A stretch of 64,000 nucleotides of DNA from assembly GCA_020849655.1 (NCBI GenBank), contig JADLFU010000183.1:1-64000 (forward strand). Reading direction: 5' to 3'. The stretch is from Polyangiaceae bacterium. GTDB taxonomy: Bacteria > Myxococcota_A > Polyangia > Polyangiales > Polyangiaceae. Shown here piece after piece: positions 16,851-26,293 of this stretch (positions are counted from its first letter, which is position 1; every line of letters begins with the position of its first letter). The notes under the pieces were generated by a model. The model saw only the letters and a list, made by a program, of their open reading frames with translations, was not told the DNA's origin and made no database searches. Position numbers and translations under genes: made by a program.

Positions 16851-18023
16851 GTGAACTTCTTGCGCTGCGTCAAGATCGTCCTCGCGCTCTCCGGGGCGTC
16901 GCTCGCGGCCTGCGGCGGAGGGGGGGGAGACGGAGACCCGCCGGCGCAGTCCGGCGCCGCGGGGGCCGCGGGCGCGGGAGGAGGCGTGCCCGGCGCCGAC
17001 GTGAAGGATCTCACCTCGCTGCCGGTGGACCAGGACGGGCCCTTCCTCGTCGGGTACCGCTCGTTCGCGCACACGTACACGCCGCCCGGACAGACGGCGC
17101 CGCGCAAGATCCAGATCCACGTCTGGTACCCGGCCGCGGAGACCAACGATGACAACCCCAACTACGGCCCGCTCCGCGACCCAGCGGCGTACCGGGACGC
17201 CGCGCCCACGTCCCCGGTGGAGGCCGGCGGGTTCCCGGTGGTCGTGCACTCCCACGGATCGAGCTCGTTCGGCGGATCCAGCCCGTTCCTCGTGCACCGC
17301 TTCGTCTCTCATGGGTGGGTGTTCGTCGCGCCGGATCACACTGGCAACTTGTTGCTGGACCCGCCGAACCAGCAGGACCGACCGATCGCGCTCTACTACG
17401 AGCGCCCGCTCGACGTCAGCCAGGCGCTCGACGCGCTGGCGGCGGACGCGGCGCTCGGACCGAGCTCGCGCACGTCCAGGGTGGTGATGACTGGGCACAG
17501 CTTCGGCGGGTACACCACCTGGGTGAGCGCGGGCGCCACGCTCGACCCGGCCGCGGTCGACCAGCAGTGCAAGTCGGGCGGGTTCAAGGCGCCCTGCACC
17601 GACGCGGAGCGGGCGGCCTTCGCGGGGCAGCTGTCCGATCCGCGCATCGTCGCGGCCATCCCGATGGCGGGCGGCAACGACTCGACCGACTGGTACGGAC
17701 AGGGCGGCCAGGACCACGTGAGGGTGCCCCTCTTCATGATGACAGGGTCCGAGGACGGACCCGGGTCCGCCGCCGCCGCGCTCGCGCGCATCACCCAGGT
17801 GCCGCTCACATGGATCGACATCGAGGGAGGGTGCCACCAGAGCTTCTCCCTGGGAGGTTGCAAGGACATCCCGGACGCGGACAGCTTCTCGATCGTGAGC
17901 ACCTACGCGCTCGCCTTCGCCCGCCGGCACGGCCTCGGGGACGCGTCGGCCCGCGTCGCCGCCATCCTCGACGGGACGGAGACAGTGAACCCCCGCGTCA
18001 CCTTGAAGAGGAAGAACCAGTGA
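16851..18023 (+). CDS. Lipid-anchored alpha/beta hydrolase
   Basis: The 390-residue product has a lipobox (SLAAC near residue 20) and a Gly/Ala linker, then an alpha/beta hydrolase domain. The nucleophile elbow is GHSFGG (about residue 216), and HSHGSSS (about residue 130) may supply the oxyanion loop. A late His in GCHQSF could be the catalytic base. The overall pattern is like platelet-activating factor acetylhydrolase or dienelactone hydrolase-type secreted esterases. The substrate is unknown. Its stop overlaps the next ATG by one base, making it the first gene of a four-gene secreted operon. Confidence 0.8.
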   Translation: MNFLRCVKIVLALSGASLAACGGGGGDGDPPAQSGAAGAAGAGGGVPGADVKDLTSLPVDQDGPFLVGYRSFAHTYTPPGQTAPRKIQIHVWYPAAETNDDNPNYGPLRDPAAYRDAAPTSPVEAGGFPVVVHSHGSSSFGGSSPFLVHRFVSHGWVFVAPDHTGNLLLDPPNQQDRPIALYYERPLDVSQALDALAADAALGPSSRTSRVVMTGHSFGGYTTWVSAGATLDPAAVDQQCKSGGFKAPCTDAERAAFAGQLSDPRIVAAIPMAGGNDSTDWYGQGGQDHVRVPLFMMTGSEDGPGSAAAALARITQVPLTWIDIEGGCHQSFSLGGCKDIPDADSFSIVSTYALAFARRHGLGDASARVAAILDGTETVNPRVTLKRKNQ

Positions 18024-19633
18024 TGAGACGCCTGCTCTCCTCTCTCGTGCTGGCGGTCGTCGCCGGCTGCTCCGGCGGGGACGATCCCGCGCCCGCCCCG
18101 GAGGCACCCAAGGTGGCGCCCGACATCCCGGCCCAGACCGGCCTCGCCAGGCTCACGGCCGCCCAGTACCGCGCCTCGATCGCGGACGTGTTCGGCACGG
18201 AGATCGTGGTGCCCGCGCAGCTGGAGCCCGACGTGGTGCAGGAGGGCCTCATCGCCGTGGGCGCGACGGCGGCGTCGATCTCCGCGCGCGGCGTCGAGCA
18301 GTACGAGTCGGCGGCCTTCAAGATCGCGTCACAAGCGATGAAGAGTGACGCCGTGCGCGCGCGCGTCGTCCCCTGCGCTCCCGGCGGCCCAGGCGACGCG
18401 GCGTGCGCGGAGAAGCTGGCGTCGTCGCTCGGGCTGCGCCTCTGGCGGCGGCCGCTGTCGGCGGACGAGGTCGCCTCCGTCCGCGATCTCACGCTGAAGG
18501 CCGCCGCCGTGCTGGGCGACTTCTACAAGGGCGCGGAGCTGGGGATCGCGCGGCTGCTGCAGTCTCCGTACTTCTTGTTTCGCGTCGGGCTCGGCGAGCA
18601 GATCGACGGCGCGCGGCGGTACCCCGCGTACGAGCTCGCGGCCCGGCTGTCGTACTTCCTGTGGAACACGACCCCGGACGACGAATTGCTCGGCGCCGCC
18701 GCGAACGGCGCGCTGTCGACCGAGGCCGGGCTGCGGGAGCAGGCGGAGCGGCTGCTCGCTTCGCCGCGCGCGCGGATCGGGCTCCGATCGTTCGTCACGC
18801 AGTGGCTCGGCCTCGGCGACCTCGATCAGCTCTCGAAGGATCCGACGCTGTTCACCTACTACACCCCCGATCTCGGGCCGATGGCCCGCGAGGAGACGCT
18901 GAGGTTGTTCGAGCGCGTCGCGTTCGACGAGCGGGGTGACTTTCGTGACGTGTTCACCACCCGTCGCACCTCGGTGAACCCCAAGCTCGCGTCGATGTAT
19001 GAGGTGCCCGCGCCCACGCGCGACGGGTTCGGGGAGGTCGAGCTGCCGTGGGACGGCCCGCGGGCGGGGCTGCTCGGGCACATCAGCCTGCTCGCACAGT
19101 ACGCGCACCCGGTGTCCTCGTCGGCCACGCTGCGCGGCAAGTTCATCCGCGGGCGCCTCTTGTGCGGCGAGATCCCGCCTCCTCCGGTCAACGTCAACAC
19201 CGCGCTGCCGGAGCCCTCCGGCACGACACGCACGCTGCGCGAGCGCGTCGCCGAGCACCTGACGGATCCAGGCTGCCGCGCCTGTCACTTTCGCATGGAT
19301 CCGATCGGGCTCGGCCTCGAGAACTTCGACGGGATAGGGCGCTACCGCCGCGACGATCACGGCGAGCGGATCGATCCCTCCGGGGACGTCGACGGCGCGC
19401 GGTTCGCGGACGCGCGTGGCCTCGGGCAGGCGCTGCGCGACGATCCGAGGACGACCCGCTGCGTCTCCGCGTACATGTACCGCTACGCGACCGGCTTCCT
19501 CGAGGCGTACCAGGAGGAGCCCACCATCGACGCCGTCGACTACGCGTTTCGCGCCTCGGGCCACAGGCTCGACCAGCTGATGCTGGCGATCGCCCTCACC
19601 CCTGCGTTTCGCCTCTCGGGAGACCCACAGTGA
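18023..19633 (+). CDS. DUF1592/DUF1588/DUF1585-type secreted protein with CxxCH motif
   Basis: The 536-residue product has a lipoprotein signal (VAGC near residues 13-16). Blocks known together in Planctomycetes and myxobacteria follow: LARLTAAQYRASIADVFG (DUF1587-like), LGLRLWRRPLSADEV (DUF1595), PYELAARLSYFLWNTTPDDELL-like residues (DUF1592), ATLRGKFIRGRLLCGEIPPPP (DUF1588) and GIGRYR after MDPIGLGLENFD (DUF1585). CRACH near residue 420 is a possible c-type haem site and is common in the family. The biochemical role is unsettled. It overlaps the downstream gene by GTGA. Confidence 0.85.
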   Translation: MRRLLSSLVLAVVAGCSGGDDPAPAPEAPKVAPDIPAQTGLARLTAAQYRASIADVFGTEIVVPAQLEPDVVQEGLIAVGATAASISARGVEQYESAAFKIASQAMKSDAVRARVVPCAPGGPGDAACAEKLASSLGLRLWRRPLSADEVASVRDLTLKAAAVLGDFYKGAELGIARLLQSPYFLFRVGLGEQIDGARRYPAYELAARLSYFLWNTTPDDELLGAAANGALSTEAGLREQAERLLASPRARIGLRSFVTQWLGLGDLDQLSKDPTLFTYYTPDLGPMAREETLRLFERVAFDERGDFRDVFTTRRTSVNPKLASMYEVPAPTRDGFGEVELPWDGPRAGLLGHISLLAQYAHPVSSSATLRGKFIRGRLLCGEIPPPPVNVNTALPEPSGTTRTLRERVAEHLTDPGCRACHFRMDPIGLGLENFDGIGRYRRDDHGERIDPSGDVDGARFADARGLGQALRDDPRTTRCVSAYMYRYATGFLEAYQEEPTIDAVDYAFRASGHRLDQLMLAIALTPAFRLSGDPQ

Positions 19634-20964
19634 AGAAGCCCACCCTCTCTCGCCGCGCCGTCTTGCGCGGCGCGCTCGGCGGCGCCGCCGTCGCGATCGG
19701 CCTGCCGATGCTCGACGTGTTCCTCGACTCGTCGGGCGCCGCGCTCGCGGACGGCAGCCCGCTGCCGCGGCGCTTCGGGATCTTCTTCTGGGGCAACGGC
19801 GTCCTGCCTCCCCAGTGGAACCCGGCCACCACGGGCGCCGGCGACGAGTGGCAGCTCTCCCCGCTGCTGCTGCCGCTCGAGCGCCACAAGAAGAAGCTGA
19901 CGGTGGTGTCAGGCATGCAAGTGAAGACCGGCAATTCCGTCCCCCACAAGTCGGGCCCGGCCGGCCTCCTGTCGGGGACGACCGTGCAGCAGGGCGGGGA
20001 CGAGTCGTTCGGCGGGCCCACCATCGACCAGACCATCGCCGAGCAGCTGGGCGCGCCGACGCGGTTCCGCACGCTGGAGACGGCGGCGTGGCGCGGCACC
20101 GGGACGCTGTCGTACACCGGCGTGCACGCGTCGAACCCCGCCGAGTTCTCGCCGCGGGGGCTGTTCGACCGGCTGTTCGGCGACGGCTTCGTGGAGCCCG
20201 GATCGAGCGCGAAGGCCGATCCGAAGATCGCGCTGCGGCGCAGCGTGCTCGACGCGGTCGGCGACGACGTCGGGCGGCTGTCGTCGCGCCTCGGGAAGGT
20301 CGACCAGGCGCGCCTCGACAAGCACCTCTCTGGCATCCGCCAGCTCGAGCAGCAGCTGCAGAAGCTCGAGGAGAACCCGCCGAACCTCGCCGCCTGCAAG
20401 GCCCCCGCGCAGCCGCTCGACGACTACCCCGACACCGACGGTCGCCAGCCGCTCGCGGAGGTCTCCCGCGCGATGGCCGCCATCCTCGCGATGTCGCTCG
20501 CGTGCGACCAGACGCGGGTGTTCTCGCACTGGTTCAGCTACCCGGTGAACAACCTCCTGTATCCGGGGGTCTCCGCCGGGCACCACCAGCTCACCCACGA
20601 CGAGCCGGGCGATCAGCCGCAGGTGGCGAAGATCCTCGGGTACGTGATGACGGAGCTCGCGGCGTTCCTCGACGCGCTCGACGGGGTAGAGGAGGGAGAT
20701 GGCACGCTGCTCGACCACCTCGTGCTCCTGGCGACCAGCGACGTCTCCTACGGGCGCACCCACTCGCTCGACGACTACCCCATCCTTCTCGCCGGCTCGT
20801 GCGGCGGGAAGCTGAAGACAGGGCTCCACTACCGGAGCCCCGCGAGCGAGAACGCCGGCAAGGTGATCGTCTCGCTCGCCCGCGCCATGGACGTGTCGCT
20901 CGCGAGCTTCGGCAGCGGCGACGCGAAGACCAGCGACAGCCTGTCCGCCATCGAGGCCACGTGA
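19630..20964 (+). CDS. DUF1552 family protein with Tat-type signal
   Basis: The 444-residue product starts with a twin-arginine signal (SRRAVLRGALGG, residues 7-18), then the DUF1552 core: RFGIFFWGNGVLPPQW, VVSGM, HKSGPAGLLSG and GPTIDQTIAEQLG. A helical middle (HLSGIRQLEQQLQKLEE) and a C-terminal block (ATSDVSYGRTHSLDDYPILLAG) follow. DUF1552 proteins are typically encoded next to DUF1592-type proteins, as here. The family is related to sulfatase-like secreted proteins of unknown activity. Export by Tat implies a folded, perhaps metal-containing, protein. GTG 19630 overlaps the previous stop. Confidence 0.85.
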   Translation: MKKPTLSRRAVLRGALGGAAVAIGLPMLDVFLDSSGAALADGSPLPRRFGIFFWGNGVLPPQWNPATTGAGDEWQLSPLLLPLERHKKKLTVVSGMQVKTGNSVPHKSGPAGLLSGTTVQQGGDESFGGPTIDQTIAEQLGAPTRFRTLETAAWRGTGTLSYTGVHASNPAEFSPRGLFDRLFGDGFVEPGSSAKADPKIALRRSVLDAVGDDVGRLSSRLGKVDQARLDKHLSGIRQLEQQLQKLEENPPNLAACKAPAQPLDDYPDTDGRQPLAEVSRAMAAILAMSLACDQTRVFSHWFSYPVNNLLYPGVSAGHHQLTHDEPGDQPQVAKILGYVMTELAAFLDALDGVEEGDGTLLDHLVLLATSDVSYGRTHSLDDYPILLAGSCGGKLKTGLHYRSPASENAGKVIVSLARAMDVSLASFGSGDAKTSDSLSAIEAT

Positions 20965-21827
20965 GGCGGGTCTGCGGCCTGTTGCTCGCGCTCGCGCTCG
21001 CGGGCTGCGCAGGCGGGGAGCTCGACGAGCCGGCCGGCCCGCCGGGGCCCGTGCCCACCGATACGCGAACGCGGGGGTACGTGGTGACGACGCTCGGCTT
21101 CACTCGTCAGACGCAGCCGGGCGTGCGCGAGGGGTTCGATCTCGACGGGCGCGAGAGCGACGGCTCCGACGAGGCCACGTGCTTCAAGGCGGACGCCACC
21201 GATCCCGACGGACGGGTGGGCATCGACAACGAGCTGTCAGGGATCATCCCGACGGTGGACGGGGTGTTTCAAGGCGCCGTCGACGGGCTCATCCAGAGCT
21301 CCCTGCGCGATGGACAGCTGGTGCTGACGTACGAGCTGCGCGGCGTCGACTCCCTCGTCGACGATCCGGAGGTCGAGTTCGTGTTCCAGGTCGGTCAGAA
21401 GGCCCACCCCAGCCTCGGCACCGACGGCGTCATCGAGGCGTACCAGACCTTCGATCCCGATCCCGCGAGCCCGGCGAACAGCACGCGGAGGGGCCGCATC
21501 GAGGCGGGTGTGCTGTACGTCGGTCCGCTGACGCTGGCCTTGCCGATCGCCATCTTCGACGTGTCGTTCGTCTTGCACCTGCAGGACGCGCAGTTTCGCG
21601 CCGCCGTCGCCGAGGACGGCAGCATCGACGGCCTGCTCGGCGGCGGCATCATCGTGCAGGAGCTCCTGGACGGCGTGAAGCAGGGTGCCGGCGTCGAGCA
21701 GAACCTCCCGATGATCAGGCTCGCGATGAACGCCTCGGCCGATCTGGCGCCGGACGCCGACGGCGTGTGCCGTCAGCTGTCCGCCGCGCTGTCGTTCCGC
21801 TCGAGGCCCGCCTTCGTCCGCTGGTAG
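20961..21827 (+). CDS. Lipoprotein of unknown function
   Basis: The 288-residue product starts at a GTG overlapping the DUF1552 stop and has a lipobox (LAGC near residues 13-16). The mature protein has mostly beta-rich segments (TYELRGVDSL, EVEFVFQVGQ, LALPIAIFDVSFVLHLQDAQF) and a helix near GGGIIVQELLDGVKQG. It is the last gene of the operon from 16851. The C-terminal 113 bp overlap on the opposite strand the extended end of the FadL-type porin gene. No family is recognised. Confidence 0.7.
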   Translation: MRRVCGLLLALALAGCAGGELDEPAGPPGPVPTDTRTRGYVVTTLGFTRQTQPGVREGFDLDGRESDGSDEATCFKADATDPDGRVGIDNELSGIIPTVDGVFQGAVDGLIQSSLRDGQLVLTYELRGVDSLVDDPEVEFVFQVGQKAHPSLGTDGVIEAYQTFDPDPASPANSTRRGRIEAGVLYVGPLTLALPIAIFDVSFVLHLQDAQFRAAVAEDGSIDGLLGGGIIVQELLDGVKQGAGVEQNLPMIRLAMNASADLAPDADGVCRQLSAALSFRSRPAFVRW

Positions 21828-23391
21828 CGGGCGGCGCTCGTAAGAACCGGTAGACGCCGCCGATCGAGAACACGTCGATCGACTGCGTGAGCTTGCCGCC
21901 GTTGACGCCGTACGGAGAGCGGAACTCCTGATCGCTGTCGGTGACGGTGCGGCCCGCGACGAGGCCGCGGATCTGGCCGTTGCCGTGGTTGTCGACGCTG
22001 CCGACCATCACGTGCTGGTAGCCGGCCTGGATGTCGACGGGCCCCGCGCGGAACGTCCCGCCGACCGTGAGGCCGATGCGCTGGCTCGGCACGAAGTCCA
22101 TGTGCAGGTACTCCTCGCGCACCGCCGAGGTCTGGAACCACGCGCCCGCCCGCACCGCGAGCTTCGCGGGGAGGATGACGTAGTCGCCGCCGAGCCGCGC
22201 GCCGTACGAGTCCTTCCAGCGGTGCGGGACGTCGGCGTTCACCGGGACGTCGGCCGTGATGCCCGGCCCGTTGACCACGGTGTTCGGCGCGAAGCGCAGC
22301 TCGAGATCCGTGAATTGGCTGTCGTGCGCCCACTCGAGGTCGAGCTCGACATCGAACACCTCCTCCTTCAGCGGATCCTTGCGGCCGGTGGGCGTGACGC
22401 CGTCGCGGCGCTTGTAGTAGCGCACGCCGACCCTGGCTTCCATCGGCTGCGGGACGTTCGCGTCCGTCTGGCCCGCCGGGGTCTTGTTGGCGACCTTGTC
22501 GCCCGAGGGGTTGGCGACGTCCGGGTTGGAGCGCACGACCGTGATGTCGGCGGCGCCCTTCGCGCGGACGGAGTCTGACCAGTGGAACCAGGCGGCGAAG
22601 TCGAAGCGATCGTCGAGCGTGTACATGCTCGACAGCACGATCCCGGGGACGAAGTAGTCCTTCGCCGACACCGCGGCGGTCGCGTCCATGCCGGCCGAGT
22701 CACGGATGGTGCCGTCCGGGTTGCGCTTCTGGGTGTCGCTCGACTGGCCCATCGAGACGTTGCCGAACTTCAGCATCGCCACGCCCCAGATGAAGGACGC
22801 GCCGACGCGGAGGTTCGGCGCGATCTCGTAGCCGACCGCGAATTGCGGCCAGATGATCTTCGCGTCCTTCTCGGTGAGGACGTAGCGGGTGCCCGACGGC
22901 GCCTTGATCGACGCGCCGTCCGACACGCGGTACCCGCCCGCCGTCTCGGGGAACTTGGCCTTGCCGATCGCCGACGGCCCGAGCACCGCGACGCCGATGC
23001 CGAGCTTGTCCGTGACGCGGTACTGGAAGGCGATCTGCGGGTTGGGGAACAGCTCGGGATCGCTGCACACCTTGCCGTAGCGGTACGTCGTCGACTGCGA
23101 GCCGGAGCCCACGTAGGCCGGGCCGCCGCCGGGGCTCTGGCGCTGGAAACAGGTGTTCGCCTTGAAGAGGTTGACAGTGACGGACGCGCCGCTGCCGTTG
23201 CGCGAGAGCGCGGCGGGGTTGTAGAACGTCGCCAGGGGGTCGGACGCGCGGGCGAGCCACGCGGAGCCGCGGGCCATCTGTTCGGTGCCGTTGCCCGGCG
23301 TCTCGAAGCCGTTGGCGAGCGCGGCGGTGGTGAGGGTCAGGGTCGCGAGCGCGGCCGCGGACGAGGCTGTGAGGTGGTGGGTTCGGCGCAT
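21715..23391 (-). CDS. OmpP1/FadL-type outer-membrane transporter with C-terminal extension
   Basis: The 558-residue product starts with a Sec signal peptide (cleavage near ALANG), then the FadL-family opening GNGTEQMARGSAWLARA, LATFYNPAALS and a long beta-rich barrel. FadL proteins carry hydrophobic compounds across the outer membrane. The barrel should end with an aromatic residue at the C-terminus; SIGGVYRF at residue 516 (about 21844) is that signal. The frame goes on for 42 Arg/Pro-rich residues that are antisense to the convergent lipoprotein gene. These could block BAM recognition unless removed or unless the sequence has an indel here. Confidence 0.85.
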   Translation of the reverse strand: MRRTHHLTASSAAALATLTLTTAALANGFETPGNGTEQMARGSAWLARASDPLATFYNPAALSRNGSGASVTVNLFKANTCFQRQSPGGGPAYVGSGSQSTTYRYGKVCSDPELFPNPQIAFQYRVTDKLGIGVAVLGPSAIGKAKFPETAGGYRVSDGASIKAPSGTRYVLTEKDAKIIWPQFAVGYEIAPNLRVGASFIWGVAMLKFGNVSMGQSSDTQKRNPDGTIRDSAGMDATAAVSAKDYFVPGIVLSSMYTLDDRFDFAAWFHWSDSVRAKGAADITVVRSNPDVANPSGDKVANKTPAGQTDANVPQPMEARVGVRYYKRRDGVTPTGRKDPLKEEVFDVELDLEWAHDSQFTDLELRFAPNTVVNGPGITADVPVNADVPHRWKDSYGARLGGDYVILPAKLAVRAGAWFQTSAVREEYLHMDFVPSQRIGLTVGGTFRAGPVDIQAGYQHVMVGSVDNHGNGQIRGLVAGRTVTDSDQEFRSPYGVNGGKLTQSIDVFSIGGVYRFLRAPPATSGRRRASSGTTARRTADGTRRRRPAPDRPRRSSRA

Positions 23392-23401
23392 GGGTGGTGT
23401 C

Positions 23402-25054
23402 TCAGTCCTTCACTGGGCTGGCCTTCAGGGCGGCCTTGCCCTCTTTCACGTACACGGTGAACTTGACGCGCTTGCAGCCGTGGCGCGCGACCAGCGCGTC
23501 GCGGTTCTTGACGAGCGTCTGACGAAACTTGTCGAATGTGAGGTTGTCCGTGGGCTCGCCGTTGGAGCGCTTCAGCTTCACGAACTCGTCGAACACCTGG
23601 GGCCAGTCGGCGGTGTCGTCGTCGATGGCCTTGTGCTCACCGGTCGCGAGCGCCATCACCTCCTGCGGGATCTTGCTGACGACCGTGGAGTCGTCCTCCG
23701 GCTCCACGGGCGGCTGCGGGGCGCTCGGGCGCGCGGGCGGCTTCGGCGGGCCGGGCCTGCGCGGCGGCGGCTTTGGCGCCTCCGCCGGGGGCGCGGTGAG
23801 CGACATCATGTCGATCGACGCGGAGGGGGCGTCCTGAGGGAAGGAGAAGGCGCTCATCGACGGCTGCTGCGGGAGCGGGCCGAGCACGCTCTCGAGGTCG
23901 GCGGCCTTCCTGGTGCCGCCGCCCTTCACCGCGATCTTCTCGACGCCGTCGTTGAGGTCGGCCGCGATCTTCCGGTAGACCGAGAAGAACTTGCTCGGCG
24001 CCATCGTGTCGACCTCGCCCTTCGCGAAGCGCGCGGCCTCGTTGCGGAACTTCATCAGCGGGCGCGTGTGCTCGATGAAGGAGAACAGGAGGCCGAGCAG
24101 CGCGACGGCCAGGCCGGCGCCGACGACGACCGGGTAGCTGACGGACTTCTTGTCGAGATCGTCGGCCTTCTGCACGAAGGCGAGCGGGCCGCCGAGCAGC
24201 GAGGCCGAGCGTCCGACCGCGTACCCGGCCCCGAGCGGCCACGACTCGCCGGGGATGCGCGCGTACATCACGCCGAGGTTCCCGTGGAGGATGCGCGCCT
24301 CGGTGCGGCCCTTCGTCTTGTAGCTCTCGTCGGCCGCGAGCCCGGAGAGGTCGCTCGTGATGGCGTCGAGCTGGCCCGCGTCGAAGCCCTCGGGGGCGGC
24401 GGCGGAGACGCGCGTGTTGGCGGCGTAGAAGGCGACGGCGGCGCCCGTGCGCTTCGACAGCTCGCGCGCGTAGGAGTCGTCGAAGATGCGCGCGCCGACG
24501 ATGGCGCCGGCGGGCGCCTGGGAGGGATCGGTCTCGACCGGCCGCGCGACCACCTTGTAGATGCGCCCGTCGAGCACCCACGTGTCGTCGCGCACCCAGC
24601 CGTGCAGGGCGTCCGCGACGAGCGGGTAGCCGCCGAGCTCGAAGTCGGCGTTGCCAGCGACCTGATCGAAGCCCACCTGCGCGACGACGCGGCCGTACTG
24701 ATCGACCGCGAAGAGCGCGGTGAACTTCAGGTCGGCCGGCAGCTTGTCGTCGACGCTCCGGAGGAGCTTCTTCGCCTTGTCGTGCGCCTCCGCCGGGAGC
24801 TTGTCGGGCGACGCGGTGGCCTTCGAGAGCGCCGCGCCGAGCTCGGCGTCGAGCGCGAAGTTGATGAGCGCCGAGGAGCGCTTGCGCGCGTCGTCCTTCA
24901 TGTACCAGGAGACGACCTGCGCGTCGCCGTTGAGCCCCTCGCTCATCACGCGCTTCGCGGCGCGGTCGTACATCGACGTGCCCACGTACAGCGCGAACAC
25001 GAGGAACGCCGTCGCGATGCCGAGGACGACGTACCAGAGCCGGGACGCGATCAC
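23402..25054 (-). CDS. MXAN_5187-like membrane protein with extracytoplasmic sensor region
   Basis: The 550-residue product has an N-terminal helix (LWYVVLGIATAFLVFALYV). An extracytoplasmic region of about 25-230 resembles a double Cache sensor domain (FAVDQYGRVVAQVG, GAIVGARIFDDSYARELS). A second helix follows near 245-265 (VVVGAGLAVALLGLLFSF), then a HAMP-like segment (ARFAKGEVDTMAPSKF) and a Pro-rich linker. The C-terminal block FDEFVKLKRSNGEPT...FTVYVKEG matches the domain first named in myxobacteria as MXAN_5187. The function is unknown. GTG 25054 overlaps the stop of the gene upstream. Confidence 0.75.
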   Translation of the reverse strand: MIASRLWYVVLGIATAFLVFALYVGTSMYDRAAKRVMSEGLNGDAQVVSWYMKDDARKRSSALINFALDAELGAALSKATASPDKLPAEAHDKAKKLLRSVDDKLPADLKFTALFAVDQYGRVVAQVGFDQVAGNADFELGGYPLVADALHGWVRDDTWVLDGRIYKVVARPVETDPSQAPAGAIVGARIFDDSYARELSKRTGAAVAFYAANTRVSAAAPEGFDAGQLDAITSDLSGLAADESYKTKGRTEARILHGNLGVMYARIPGESWPLGAGYAVGRSASLLGGPLAFVQKADDLDKKSVSYPVVVGAGLAVALLGLLFSFIEHTRPLMKFRNEAARFAKGEVDTMAPSKFFSVYRKIAADLNDGVEKIAVKGGGTRKAADLESVLGPLPQQPSMSAFSFPQDAPSASIDMMSLTAPPAEAPKPPPRRPGPPKPPARPSAPQPPVEPEDDSTVVSKIPQEVMALATGEHKAIDDDTADWPQVFDEFVKLKRSNGEPTDNLTFDKFRQTLVKNRDALVARHGCKRVKFTVYVKEGKAALKASPVKD

Positions 25055-25794
25055 TTTCCCTTCTCCTTCGGCTCGTCCGCGATGACGAGCGCCTCGCGGA
25101 GATCGAGGTTGCCCGTCGCCCGCACGTTGACCTGCAGCGGCTTGCCGGACGGCTCGCCGTTGAAATAGGCGCGCAGCGTGTACTCGCCCTCCGGCAGGTT
25201 GCCGAACGTGAACGAGCCGTCGCGGCCCGGGTAGGCGATCCCGGCGACCTTCGGATCGACCACGATCCACGACCGGACGCTGGGGGCCAGCTCGTCGCGC
25301 AGCTCGTACTTGCCGGGCGCCGGGGCCTTCCACTGCCGCACGGCGCCGCTCTTCATCTCGGCGGCCTGGAAGGATCCCTGCCCGACAAGGTAAGGTTTGT
25401 GTGGAAAGGGATCGCGGTTCTGGAACTCGATCGAGGCGCCGGGCGGAACGACCAGCGTCACCGGGGAGGTGCGGCCGCCGGTGATCTTGAAGGCGATGGC
25501 GCCGGTCGACGGGGGGGCGTTGTTCGCGCCGATGGCGGCGATGCACACCTCCTTCGGCGCGTGCGCGAAGAGCGTGCGGAACTCGGCCTTCACGGTCGGG
25601 GACGGCTCACGCCACGTGAAGCGGTTCGCGCTCGCGTCCTTCGCCTCGCTCCAGACGGGGTTCAGCAGGCGCTGCGCGCCCGTCACCTTGCCCTTGACCG
25701 ATCCGGGCAGCGCGGTCGCGGGCGCCAGCAAGAGCACCCCCGCCACCACCGCCGGAAGACCCCAAGCACGCCCTGCCGCTGGTCGAGTCCACAT
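25051..25794 (-). CDS. Secreted cupredoxin-like / carboxypeptidase-regulatory-like protein
   Basis: The 247-residue product has a signal peptide (core GLPAVVAGVLLLAPATA). Two beta-sandwich-like segments follow: one near residues 95-155 with PVTLVVPPGASIEFQNRDPFPHKP, the arrangement seen in cupredoxin-like domains, and one near 185-225 with DGSFTFGNLPEGEYTLRAYF, as in carboxypeptidase regulatory-like domains. A blue-copper His/Cys/Met set is not complete, so copper binding is unproven. It starts the operon with the MXAN_5187-like and FadL-type genes. The ATG at 25794 was chosen over a start at 25860, which adds a poor N-terminus. Confidence 0.65.
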   Translation of the reverse strand: MWTRPAAGRAWGLPAVVAGVLLLAPATALPGSVKGKVTGAQRLLNPVWSEAKDASANRFTWREPSPTVKAEFRTLFAHAPKEVCIAAIGANNAPPSTGAIAFKITGGRTSPVTLVVPPGASIEFQNRDPFPHKPYLVGQGSFQAAEMKSGAVRQWKAPAPGKYELRDELAPSVRSWIVVDPKVAGIAYPGRDGSFTFGNLPEGEYTLRAYFNGEPSGKPLQVNVRATGNLDLREALVIADEPKEKGK

Positions 25795-25900
25795 GCGAGC
25801 GGTGGACGTTACACACTCGCGCGAAGGAGTGTAAACCGAGGCCGATCGAGGCGGAATCATCCGTCCGAGACGGAAGCCTCGTGGTAGTCAGGCGCCCGTG

Positions 25901-26293
25901 ATGCGCGGCGCTGCCCTCTCTCGCGGGCTCGGTGTGGCCCTCGCGGTCGGCGTGGTCGCGGGGGACGCTCGCGCGGACGACGAGTGGCTCGGGCGCGACA
26001 AGCGGCTGCACTTCGGCGCGTCCGCGGTCGTCGCCGCGGGTGGGTACGGCGCCGCGTCCGTCTGGACGACGTCGCGCGGAGCGCGGGCCCTCGCGGGCGG
26101 CGGGCTCGCGCTCGCCGTGGGCGCCGCGAAGGAGGGCTGGGACGCGGCGGGGCGCGGCGATCCGTCGTGGAGAGATCTCGCGTGGGACGCGGCGGGCGCG
26201 GCGGTCGGCGTCGCCGTGGCGTGGGCGATCGATCTCGCGCTCCGGCCTGCCGCGCGCGCCCACGCCGACGCCCCGCTGGTCGTGCGATGGTGA
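25901..26293 (+). CDS. YfiM/DUF2279-like periplasmic protein
   Basis: The 130-residue product has a signal-like N-terminus (LGVALAVGVVAGDARA). The mature part has the YfiM family pattern: DKRLHFGASAVVAA, AVGAAKEGWDAAGRGDPSWRD and LAWDAAGAAVG. The Lys-Glu and Trp-Asp positions match the conserved ones I know for this family. The role is unknown; family members are often lipoproteins, but no lipobox is visible here. A GTG at 25898 is equally possible. It overlaps the XPB-like gene by 7 bp, so it is probably cotranscribed with it. Confidence 0.65.
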   Translation: MRGAALSRGLGVALAVGVVAGDARADDEWLGRDKRLHFGASAVVAAGGYGAASVWTTSRGARALAGGGLALAVGAAKEGWDAAGRGDPSWRDLAWDAAGAAVGVAVAWAIDLALRPAARAHADAPLVVRW

